Of a stretch of 6,253 nt of DNA, positions 1 to 5,620 are shown in pieces. Both the position numbers and the translations under genes were made by a program. How positions within the stretch are numbered: position 1 is the stretch's first letter; each line of letters begins with the position of its first letter. Under the pieces are notes generated by a model. That model ran no database searches and had not been told where the DNA came from. It was given only the letters and a program-made list of their open reading frames with translations. The DNA is from Alphaproteobacteria bacterium (GTDB lineage Bacteria > Pseudomonadota > Alphaproteobacteria > VGEJ01), in the NCBI GenBank assembly GCA_016869335.1, contig VGEJ01000165.1, positions 1-6,253 of the forward strand, given 5' to 3'.

Positions 1-1711
1 CGCGCACCTTGGCATAGGAGCCGGGCGCGTCCTCGATCGCCGGCAGCGCCCCCTCACCCGGCACGCGCGCCGCGACCTGCGCACCCGAGCGGCGGCGCAG
101 CCAGCGCTCCCAGTCGGTCCACCACGAGCCGCCGTGCTCGCGCGCGCCGGCGAGCCAGGCGTGCGGATCGGCAGGGGTTGTCCGGCCGGTCCAGTAGCCG
201 TACTTGGCTGCCGCCGGGGGATTCAGCACGCCGGCGATGTGGCCGGAGGCGGCGAGGACGAAGCGGTTGCGGCCGGAGAAGTGCTGCGTCGCAACATAGG
301 CCGAGGTCCACGGCGCAATGTGGTCCTCGCGCATCCCAAGGACATAGGTCGGCACGCCGACGCGGCGGAGGTCGATGGGGATGCCACGGACCCTCAGACC
401 GCCGGGGTGCACCATGCGGTTCTCGATGTAGAGCTGGCGCAGGTACTCGCTGTGCATGCGGGCCGGCAAGCGGGTCGAGTCGGCGTTCCAGAACAGCATG
501 TCGAACGGTTTGGGCTCGCGCCCCAAGAGATAGCCGTTGATCACGAAGGGCCAGATCAGATCGTTGGCGCGCAAGAGGTTGAACACCTCGGCCATATGTC
601 GACCGGGGAGATAGCCTCTCTTGCGCATCTCCGCCTCGAGCGAGGCGGGCTGCTGGTTGTCGACGAAGAGCGCGAGATCGCCGGGGTTGGTGAAATCGAC
701 CTGGGCCGCGAAGAAGGTCGCGCTCGCGACGCGGTCCTCGCCGCGCGCGGCGAGATAGGCCAGCGCGGCGGCGAGCAGCGTCCCGCCTATGCAGTAGCCG
801 ACGGCGTTGACGCGCTTGGCGCCGGTCGCCTTGCGCACCGCGCGGATCGCCTCGATCGGCCCCTGGACGACGTAGTCCGAGAAGCTCACCTCGGCATGGC
901 GCTCGTCCGGATTGATCCAGGACACGATGAACACGGTGTAGCCCTGCGCCACGGCCCACCGCACGAATGAGTTCTCGGGCCGGAGGTCCAGCACGTAGTA
1001 CTTGTTGATGCAGGGCGGGACGATCAGCAGCGGTCGCCGGAACACGGTGGCGGTGGTCGGTGCGTACTGGATCAGCTCAAAGAGAGCGCTGCGATGGACG
1101 ACCTTGCCCGGGGTGGTTGCGATCGTCTCTCCGAGCGTGAATGCTCCTGGATCGACGTGTCTCAGGGCCGGCCGCCCGCCGCCGGCGCGGATGTCGCTTT
1201 CGAGCTCGCGCAGACCGTCCCAAAGGTTGCGCCCGCGCTGCTCGTGGGTGGCGCGCAACACCTCGGGGTTGGTCAGGACGAAGTTGGTGGGCGCGAGCGC
1301 GTCGATGAGCTGGTGGGTGTAGAAGCGGACCGTCGCCGCGGTTCGCGGATCAACACTCACATCCGCGACGGTGGCGTCGAGCCATCGTGCCGTCAGCAGA
1401 TAGAACTGCTTGATGAAGTCGAACATCGGGTTTTCGGCCCAGGCCGGATCGCGGAACCGCCGATCGCCGTGGCTTGGAGCAATGACCAGCTCCGTCGGCC
1501 GCCCCTGCAGCCGCTCTGCCATCCAGCGCGAGAGCTGCAGGTAATCCTGCCAAAGTGTCTCCTGGGCCCGCGCCAGATCCGCGGGATTGGCGAGAAGCTG
1601 CCGTGTCCACGCGGCGAAGGCGCGGCTCGCGGCGGCGAGCACGGGCGCCGCGGCCGCGGCGTCGTTGTGGACGCCGTGGGCGGCGTCGCCTGGCTTGCGC
1701 GCGGCGCTCAT
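1..1711 (-). CDS. phaC: Class I poly(3-hydroxyalkanoate) synthase PhaC, C-terminal end cut by the window
   Basis: This enzyme polymerises (R)-3-hydroxyacyl-CoA into PHA at the granule surface and releases CoA. The frame is open from the ATG at 1711 to the left edge, giving 570 codons. Class I synthases are about 560-600 residues, and the last visible residues (APGSYAKVR) match the usual C-terminus, so only a few residues are missing. The N-terminal PhaC_N-type region includes ENPMFDFIKQFY and is followed by an alpha/beta-hydrolase core. The lipase-box-like GYCIGG holds the nucleophile Cys307 (codon 791-793). Asp463 lies in MREDHIAPW and His491 in GHIAGVLNPP, which completes the Cys-Asp-His triad with spacing close to that of the Cupriavidus enzyme. 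The start overlaps the hydratase stop (ATGA), so translational coupling is likely. It is the last visible gene of the phaR-phaJ-phaC unit. No lesion is seen. Confidence 0.97.
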   Translation of the reverse strand, partial: MSAARKPGDAAHGVHNDAAAAAPVLAAASRAFAAWTRQLLANPADLARAQETLWQDYLQLSRWMAERLQGRPTELVIAPSHGDRRFRDPAWAENPMFDFIKQFYLLTARWLDATVADVSVDPRTAATVRFYTHQLIDALAPTNFVLTNPEVLRATHEQRGRNLWDGLRELESDIRAGGGRPALRHVDPGAFTLGETIATTPGKVVHRSALFELIQYAPTTATVFRRPLLIVPPCINKYYVLDLRPENSFVRWAVAQGYTVFIVSWINPDERHAEVSFSDYVVQGPIEAIRAVRKATGAKRVNAVGYCIGGTLLAAALAYLAARGEDRVASATFFAAQVDFTNPGDLALFVDNQQPASLEAEMRKRGYLPGRHMAEVFNLLRANDLIWPFVINGYLLGREPKPFDMLFWNADSTRLPARMHSEYLRQLYIENRMVHPGGLRVRGIPIDLRRVGVPTYVLGMREDHIAPWTSAYVATQHFSGRNRFVLAASGHIAGVLNPPAAAKYGYWTGRTTPADPHAWLAGAREHGGSWWTDWERWLRRRSGAQVAARVPGEGALPAIEDAPGSYAKVR

Positions 1712-2319
1712 GCCGCCACGCCCGGGCCAGCGGCGGGAGGGAGATCAAGCATGATCGTGGCATGCCCTACCAGCACCGGCCGTCCCCCGGAAGCGCACGC
1801 GATGTCGGTGATGGTACGCCCGCCCACGGCCGGTCGCGGCGCTATCCGCACCGTCACCGTGTCGCCGACGAACACCGGGCGCACGAACCGGCTATCCTGA
1901 CCGAGGTAGATGACGCCATTGCCGAAATGGCGCCACAGGCTCGTCGAGACCAAGCCGAGAGTCAGCATGCCGTGGGCGATCGGCCGGCCAAAACGGGTCG
2001 TCGCGGCAAAGGCGGCGTCGAAATGCAGCGGGTTGCAATCACCCGTCGCATCGGCAAAGGCGGCAACCATCTCGGGTGAAACGGTGTAGGAGTACTCCGC
2101 GGCCGGTGGCGCGGCGCCGGCACGCGCCTCAGCCGCCTCCGCAGCCACGGGCGCAGTTGCCGACTCGCCCGACTCGCGGCCAGGGGCCATCAGGCTCAAC
2201 CCCTGGGCGAAACCGGCGAGCGCCAGGCGGTGCAGCGTCCACGTCAACTCGATCAGTTCGCCCGCCCACGCGGTGGGCTGCGGTAGCGCTCGCATCTCGT
2301 TCATCGCTCCCCCAGACAT
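1708..2319 (-). CDS. phaJ: (R)-specific enoyl-CoA hydratase, MaoC/PhaJ type, with a long N-terminal extension
   Basis: It probably hydrates trans-2-enoyl-CoA from beta-oxidation to (R)-3-hydroxyacyl-CoA for PhaC. The 203-residue product has a hot-dog (MaoC dehydratase) domain at about residues 75-195. The hydratase signature is ATGDCNPLHFD, with the likely catalytic Asp94 and His99, followed by FGRPIAHGML. The family's single-domain enzyme is about 134 residues, so residues 1-74 are extra. They comprise a probable helix (about 18-45, ELIELTWTLHRLALAGFAQG) and an Ala/Pro/Glu-rich linker (about 46-74). The first ATG follows the phaR stop by 2 nt, with an AAGGAGG about a dozen bases upstream inside the phaR end. 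A second ATG (codon 6, 2304) is a possible alternative start. The stop overlaps the phaC start. The hydratase class is secure. The PhaJ role is inferred from its place between phaR and phaC; other MaoC hydratases look similar. Confidence 0.88.
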   Translation of the reverse strand: MSGGAMNEMRALPQPTAWAGELIELTWTLHRLALAGFAQGLSLMAPGRESGESATAPVAAEAAEARAGAAPPAAEYSYTVSPEMVAAFADATGDCNPLHFDAAFAATTRFGRPIAHGMLTLGLVSTSLWRHFGNGVIYLGQDSRFVRPVFVGDTVTVRIAPRPAVGGRTITDIACASGGRPVLVGHATIMLDLPPAAGPGVAA

Positions 2320-2321
2320 GA

Positions 2322-2888
2322 TCAGCCACCCCCTCCTTCGAGCTTTGCCAGACGAGCGGCAAGCGCACCGAGCTCGCGGCGCAACACCGCGACGTCGTCC
2401 GCCGCCCCATCGCCGGCCGCCGCAGCGGTCGGTACCGTCGGTACAAACGAGGCGACAGTCTTCTGGAACAGGTCGAGGTTGCGGCGGGCCAGGCCCTCGC
2501 AGATGCCGAGCGCGCCGCCGCCGTTTGCCATTGCGTCCCAGATCTCGCGTTGCCCTTGGGCGAACCCCTGCATCGCCAGCTCGAGGTACGCGGCGAGCGC
2601 CGGTTGCAACCCCTGGCCATAGACCCGGATGATATCGCGCAGGAAATCCGCCGACAGCAGGCCATGCCCGCTCGCTTCCCGCTCGACGATGATCTGGGCG
2701 AGGACCGAGCGCGTGATGTCCTCCCCGGTGCGGGCGTCGATCACCTGCACGTCGGCGCCGGCGCGGATCGCGGAGCCGAGCGCATCGAGCGTGATGTAGC
2801 GGCTGGCGCCGGTGTCATAGAGCCGACGGTTCGCATACTTCTTGATGATGACGGTGGCCTTCTCGGGCCGCGCCGCGCGCTTTGCCAT
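2322..2888 (-). CDS. phaR: PHA synthesis repressor / granule-sensing regulator PhaR
   Basis: PhaR proteins bind promoters of phasin genes and often their own promoter, and they leave DNA when nascent polymer is present. The 188-residue product begins with the very conserved PHB_acc_N DNA-binding block, VIIKKYANRRLYDTGASRYI (residues 13-31), followed by GADVQVIDARTGEDITRSVLAQIIVE. The PHB-accumulation region follows at about 78-120 (LLSADFLRDIIRVYGQGLQP and LELAMQGFAQGQREIW). A Leu/Ala-rich segment at about 165-185 (VAVLRRELGALAARLAKLE) may form a short coiled coil. A GGAG lies 8 nt before the ATG (complement of 2897-2900). The gene heads the phaR-phaJ-phaC unit and is divergent from phaA. TGC-N3-GCA repeats in its promoter suggest autoregulation. 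In rhizobia the same regulator (AniA) is also divergent from phaAB. It looks intact. Confidence 0.96.
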   Translation of the reverse strand: MAKRAARPEKATVIIKKYANRRLYDTGASRYITLDALGSAIRAGADVQVIDARTGEDITRSVLAQIIVEREASGHGLLSADFLRDIIRVYGQGLQPALAAYLELAMQGFAQGQREIWDAMANGGGALGICEGLARRNLDLFQKTVASFVPTVPTAAAAGDGAADDVAVLRRELGALAARLAKLEGGGG

Positions 2889-2919
2889 GCCGTGCTCTCC
2901 GCCGCACTATGTGCACCAT

Positions 2920-2939
2920 ATAAATATAGATAAATATAG
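2920..2939. repeat. Perfect tandem duplication of the 10-bp unit ATAAATATAG
   Basis: Two exact copies of ATAAATATAG lie side by side, making an AT island in otherwise GC-rich DNA. The 10-bp period puts both copies on one helical face. Read on the minus strand, each copy contains TATATT, so this is probably the melting region of the phaR promoter. It may also be a site for a DNA-bending protein. Confidence 0.8.
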
Positions 2940-2961
2940 CGCCGCAGTGTGCAACGCACAA
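2933..2961 (-). promoter_or_regulatory. Candidate sigma-70-type promoter of phaR-phaJ-phaC
   Basis: Read on the minus strand, TTGTGC (2961-2956) and TATATT (2938-2933) are separated by 17 nt. TATATT matches the consensus -10 at five of six positions; the -35 is weak at three of six. Transcription would start near 2926, leaving a leader of about 40 nt. The -35 overlaps operator site 2948-2960, which would allow PhaR to repress its own operon. The second copy of the AT repeat holds another TATATT, so the exact start is uncertain. Confidence 0.45.
2948..2960. promoter_or_regulatory. Candidate PhaR operator in the phaR-phaA intergenic region (TGTGC-AAC-GCACA)
   Basis: This is a perfect inverted repeat with 5-bp arms TGTGC/GCACA around AAC, and it contains the TGC-N3-GCA core. 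The same core occurs at 2974-2983 and twice in the phaP promoter. PhaR is known to bind TGC-rich inverted repeats of this general form. It overlaps the proposed phaR -35. Binding is inferred, not shown. Confidence 0.5.
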
Positions 2962-2973
2962 ACGGGGTTGATG

Positions 2974-2984
2974 TTGCACTGCAC
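2974..2984. promoter_or_regulatory. Second candidate PhaR operator upstream of phaA (TTGC-ACT-GCAC)
   Basis: TTGC and GCAC flank ACT, giving the TGC-N3-GCA core with an imperfect outer pair. Its centre is 25 bp from that of the neighbouring site at 2948-2960. It coincides with the best -35 candidate for phaA, so a bound repressor would block that promoter. The assignment rests on similarity to the stronger site upstream of phaP. Confidence 0.45.
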
Positions 2985-3002
2985 AAGCCAATGCGCTATG
3001 AA
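2974..3002 (+). promoter_or_regulatory. Weak candidate promoter of phaAB
   Basis: TTGCAC (2974-2979) and TATGAA (2997-3002) are separated by 17 nt. They match the sigma-70 consensus at three and four of six positions. The spacing is right but the hexamers are poor, and no better pair is evident between 2889 and 3036. The phaA ribosome-binding site is GAGGA at 3023-3027, 9 nt before the ATG. Confidence 0.3.
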
Positions 3003-3036
3003 CCGGCAGGGCGCGCGTGAGCGAGGATGGTGGGTC

Positions 3037-4206
3037 ATGACCGATATCGTCATTGTCGCCGCGGCGCGGACCGCGATCGGCGCCTTCCAGGGCGCGTTCG
3101 CGCAGCTCTCCGCGGCGGAGCTCGGCAGCGTCGCGATCCGCGCGGTTCTCGAGAAGGCTCAGGTGGCGCCCGCCGAGGTCTCGGAGATCGTCATGGGCCA
3201 GGTGCTGACCGCCGGCGCCGGCATGAACCCGGCGCGGCAGGCCGCGATCGGTGCCGGGCTGCCGGTCGAGGTCCCGGCGTACGGGGTCAACCAGGTGTGC
3301 GGCTCGGGCCTCCGCGCAGTGGCGCTCGGCGCCCAGAACATCGCGACGGGAGACGCCGACGTCGTGGTCGCGGGCGGCCAAGAGAGCATGAGCCAGTCGC
3401 CCCACTGCGCGCCGCTGCGCGCCAGCCGCAAGATGGCAGACATCGATCTCATCGACACCATGATCCGCGACGGCTGTGGGCCGCTTTCAACGGCTACTAC
3501 ATGGGTTGCACGGCCGAGAACGTTGCTCTCCACTGGTAGATCAACCGCGCCGAGCAGGATGCGTTCGCCAGCCGTTCGCAGGAGCGCGCCGCCGCGGCCC
3601 GCGCCGCCGGGCGCTTCGTCAGCGAGATAGCGCCGGTCACAGTCAGGCGCCGCGACGGCCCGGCGACGGTGGCCGAGGACGAGTACATCCGGCCCGGCAC
3701 TACGCCCGAGACCCTGGCCAAGCTGCGGCCGGCGTTCGCCGACGCGGGCTCGGTGACCGCCGGCAATGCCTCAGGCATCAACGATGACGCCGCCGCGGTC
3801 GTGCTCATGCGGACCGCCGAGGCGGCACGCCGCAGGCTGCGGCCGCTCGCCCGGATCGCGTCCTGGGCGCAGGCCGGGGTCGATCCGGCGGTCATGGGCA
3901 CCGGTCCGATCCCGGCGAGCCAGCGGGCTGTCGCCAAGGCCGGCTGGCGGCTGGCGGAGCTCGATCTGATCGAGGCCAACGAGGCCTTCGCCGCGCAAGC
4001 GCCGGCGGTAAACCGCGAGCTCGGGCTGGATGCCGAACGGGTCAACGTGAACGGCGGTGCCATCGCGCTTGGCCACCCGATCGGCGCGTCCGGGGCGCGT
4101 ATCCTGGTCACCCTGCTCCACGAGATGGCGCGGCGCCGGCAAGGGCTTGGCCACGCTCTGCATCGGCGGGGGCATGGGCATCGCACTGTGCATCGCGGGA
4201 GTATAA
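3037..4206 (+). pseudogene. phaA: Acetyl-CoA C-acetyltransferase (beta-ketothiolase) PhaA, disrupted by two frame changes and one nonsense codon
   Basis: An intact PhaA condenses two acetyl-CoA to acetoacetyl-CoA, the first step of PHB synthesis. The ATG at 3037 gives the usual thiolase start (MTDIVIVAAARTAIG), and the nucleophile Cys88 sits in NQVCGSG (codon 3298-3300). After Gly146 one base is missing at about 3474/3475: GGC-TG-TGG stands where GGC CTG TGG is expected. Homology resumes in the next frame (AAFNGYYMGCTAENVALHW), then meets TAG at 3537-3539 where thiolases commonly have Gln. Beyond it the protein continues normally to ALGHPIGASGAR, with catalytic His at 4074-4076. A second net +1 change lies in 4131-4143, probably a 5-nt loss in a GC repeat. 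The last frame carries the second catalytic Cys (TLCIGGGMG, 4159-4161) and ends at TAA 4204-4206. As written, translation stops at 3630 after 197 residues, the last 51 or so out of frame. Real decay and sequence error are both possible. Confidence 0.9.
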
Positions 4207-4211
4207 GCATC

Positions 4212-4934
4212 ATGGCGCGACTCGCGCTCGTCACCGGCGGCACGCGCGGCATCGGCGCGGCGATCGCTACGGCGCTCCGCGATGCCGGCCATCGGGTCGC
4301 CGTCACCTACGCCCACAACGAAGACGCCGCCGCCCGTTTCCGCGCGGCGAGCGGGGTGCCGGCCTATCGGTGGGACGTCGCCGATTACGCGACCTGCGTC
4401 GCCGGGGTGGGCGCCGTCGTCGCCGAACATGGCCCGGTCGACATCCTGATCAACAACGCCGGCATCACCCGCGACTCGACGCTGCACCGCATGACCCCCA
4501 AGATATGGGGCGAGGTGATCGCGACCAACCTCACCTCGTGCTTCAACATGTGCCGTTGCGTCATTGAGACGATGCGCGTGCAGCGTTTCGGTCGGATCGT
4601 CAACATCGGCTCGATCAACGGCCAGGCCGGGCAGTACGGACAGGTGAACTACGCCGCCGCCAAGTCGGGGATCCACGGCTTCAACAAGGCGCTGGCGCTC
4701 GAAGGAGCGAGCCACGGCATCACGGTGAACGCCATCGCGCCGGGCTACGTCGATACCGACATGGTCGCCGCGGTGCCCCAGCGGGTGCTCGACAAGATCA
4801 TTGCGACGGTGCCGGTCGGACGTCTCGGGCAGCCCGCGGAGATCGCCCGCGGGGTGGTGTTCCTAGTGGCGGAGGACGCCGCCTTCATCACCGGTGCCAC
4901 GCTGTCGATCAACGGCGGCCAGCACATGTACTAG
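4212..4934 (+). CDS. phaB: Acetoacetyl-CoA reductase PhaB (short-chain dehydrogenase/reductase)
   Basis: PhaB reduces acetoacetyl-CoA to (R)-3-hydroxybutyryl-CoA, usually with NADPH, and feeds PhaC. The 240-residue length is typical. The Rossmann nucleotide-binding motif TGGTRGIG is at residues 8-15 and NNAG at 81-84. The catalytic Ser134, Tyr147 and Lys151 lie in NIGSINGQAGQYGQVNYAAAK, the close PhaB version of the SDR active site. The C-terminus FITGATLSINGGQHMY is also characteristic. The ATG lies 5 nt after the phaA stop, with GGGAG at 4197-4201 as the ribosome-binding site. The gene is intact, although the thiolase gene in front of it is broken. Because of the phaA frame change, the open frame upstream of this ATG reads back continuously into the phaA C-terminal part, but the internal start and its own binding site make 4212 the clear start. 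FabG is the main alternative; the motifs and neighbours favour PhaB. Confidence 0.95.
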   Translation: MARLALVTGGTRGIGAAIATALRDAGHRVAVTYAHNEDAAARFRAASGVPAYRWDVADYATCVAGVGAVVAEHGPVDILINNAGITRDSTLHRMTPKIWGEVIATNLTSCFNMCRCVIETMRVQRFGRIVNIGSINGQAGQYGQVNYAAAKSGIHGFNKALALEGASHGITVNAIAPGYVDTDMVAAVPQRVLDKIIATVPVGRLGQPAEIARGVVFLVAEDAAFITGATLSINGGQHMY

Positions 4935-4948
4935 GGACGAACGCTTGC

Positions 4949-4962
4949 CGCGCTGCAGCGCG
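4949..4962. repeat. 14-bp perfect palindrome CGCGCTGCAGCGCG between phaB and phaP
   Basis: This uninterrupted GC-rich palindrome lies 14 nt after the phaB stop. It could form only a short hairpin of about 5 bp and has no following T run, so it is a poor terminator. Its CTGC/GCAG halves resemble the operator half-sites but lack the 3-bp spacer. Its role is unknown. Confidence 0.5.
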
Positions 4963-4970
4963 CCTGTCTG

Positions 4971-4981
4971 TTGCATTGCAG
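4971..4981. promoter_or_regulatory. Candidate upstream PhaR operator of phaP (TTGC-ATT-GCAG)
   Basis: TTGC-ATT-GCAG has the TGC-N3-GCA core and one mismatched outer pair. It lies just upstream of the proposed phaP -35. Its centre is 41 bp from that of the stronger site at 5007-5027, close to four helical turns, so the two sites would face the same side of the DNA. Confidence 0.5.
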
Positions 4982-4984
4982 CGC

Positions 4985-5013
4985 TTTACGCCAGAGCGAG
5001 TCGTCACTATGTT
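4985..5013 (+). promoter_or_regulatory. Candidate sigma-70-type promoter of phaP
   Basis: TTTACG (4985-4990) and TATGTT (5008-5013) are separated by exactly 17 nt, and each matches consensus at four of six positions. The -10 lies inside the 21-bp palindrome at 5007-5027, so repressor binding there would block polymerase. Transcription would start near 5020, giving a leader of about 28 nt before the phaP ATG. Confidence 0.45.
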
Positions 5014-5027
5014 GCATAGCAACATAG
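5007..5027. promoter_or_regulatory. Main candidate PhaR operator of phaP: 9-bp inverted repeat with 3-bp spacer
   Basis: The left arm CTATGTTGC is followed by ATA and then by the exact reverse complement GCAACATAG. This is the most perfect inverted repeat in the window, and its core is TTGC-N3-GCAA. A repressor site over the phasin promoter is the expected place for PhaR control. Identification as a PhaR site is inference from position and from the family's known preference for TGC-rich inverted repeats. Confidence 0.6.
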
Positions 5028-5047
5028 TTCATCGCGGAACAGAGGTC

Positions 5048-5533
5048 ATGGTCAAGCAAACCCACACCAATCCCTTCACCGGCTTCGATGCGTTTCGCCC
5101 GCTCTTCGACTTCGATCCGTCGAAGTTCGTTTCCGAGTGGGCGCGCGCCGCCACGCAGTATCAGATCCCGGGCATGGCCATGCATGAGCTCATGGACAGC
5201 CAGCGCAGGAACCTGGAGGCCATGGCCGCTGCCAACCGTGCCGTCTTCTAAGGCGCGCAGGCGCTGATCCAGCGCCAGGGCGAGATCTACGAGGAGGTCC
5301 TGGAGGAGCTGGCGGCGGGGCTGCGCGAGCTCGCCAGCGCCGAGACGCCGCGGGCGGCCAGTGCAAAGCAGATCGAGCGCCTGGAACACTCCGTCAGCAA
5401 GGCCCAGGCCAACCTTTCCGAACTGTCCGCGCTCGCCGCCAAGACCGCGACCGAGACCCTCGAGATCGTCAACAAGCGGATGGGTGAGGCCTTCGATGAA
5501 GCCGAAGGCGTGCTCGACAAGGCGAAGTCCTAG
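5048..5533 (+). pseudogene. phaP: Phasin PhaP, interrupted by a TAA at codon 68
   Basis: Phasins coat PHA granules and control their size and number. The start MVKQTHTNPFTGFDAF at 5048 is preceded by AGAGG (5041-5045) and GGA (5036-5038). The N-terminal part ends HELMDSQRRNLEAMAAANRAVF, the typical beginning of the phasin helical domain. It is followed by TAA at 5249-5251 and then, in the same frame, GAQALIQRQGEIYEEVLEEL and a helical, Glu/Ala-rich remainder ending NKRMGEAFDEAEGVLDKAKS at a TAG (5531-5533). Family members usually have Glu before GAQA, so TAA looks like GAA changed by one G-to-T substitution. Repaired, the protein would be 161 residues, a normal phasin length. As written only 67 residues are made, without most of the amphipathic helices. 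No in-frame ATG follows closely enough to rescue the domain. The downstream part shows no further decay. Confidence 0.87.
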
Positions 5534-5569
5534 CCTCCCCGCGTCCACCCCCAAAGCGCGCGCGAGGAA

Positions 5570-5595
5570 GGCCCTGCTGCTCCGGCGGCGGGGCC
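5570..5595. terminator. GC-rich hairpin between convergent phaP and lipoprotein genes, probable bidirectional terminator
   Basis: GGCCCTGCTGC (5570-5580) pairs along its full 11 bp with GCGGCGGGGCC (5585-5595), with two G-U wobbles and a TCCG loop. It lies 37 nt after the phaP end and 26 nt beyond the end of the opposing gene, where a shared terminator is expected. Neither side has a proper T run; the minus strand has only TTCC next to the stem. Termination efficiency is therefore uncertain. Confidence 0.6.
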
Positions 5596-5620
5596 CTCCG
5601 CGTTCTCGCAGTGCCGCCGA

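Noticed and set aside
54..959. Minus-strand open frame of 301 codons overlapping phaC.
   Set aside because: It is the neighbouring frame of the real synthase; for example the GYCIGG region reads as an Arg-rich string. It is not a gene.
134..1900. Long plus-strand open frames opposite phaC (134-970 and 1094-1900).
   Set aside because: They are high-GC antisense shadows. Their translations are Arg/Gly/Ala-rich with no recognisable domain, while the minus frame gives a complete PhaC with its catalytic triad.
2998..3036. Upstream in-frame ATG for phaA at 2998.
   Set aside because: It would add 13 residues not found in thiolases. The ATG at 3037 has GAGGA at proper spacing and gives the conserved N-terminus.
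3460..3490. Programmed ribosomal frameshift in phaA at the first frame change.
   Set aside because: There is no slippery heptamer, and a TAG follows about 20 codons later in the new frame, so a shift would not give a functional thiolase.
4949..4962. CGCGCTGCAGCGCG palindrome as the phaAB terminator.
   Set aside because: The possible stem is only about 5 bp and no T run follows; it is listed only as a repeat.
4976..5047. Earlier in-frame ATG for phaP at 4976.
   Set aside because: The extra 24 codons would run through the promoter and the 21-bp operator palindrome. The ATG at 5048 has a ribosome-binding site and gives the typical phasin N-terminus.
3537..5251. Stop-codon reassignment or readthrough explaining TAG in phaA and TAA in phaP.
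   Set aside because: Two different stop codons replace two different residues (likely Gln and Glu), and other genes here end normally with TAA, TAG and TGA. Readthrough would also not repair the phaA frame changes.
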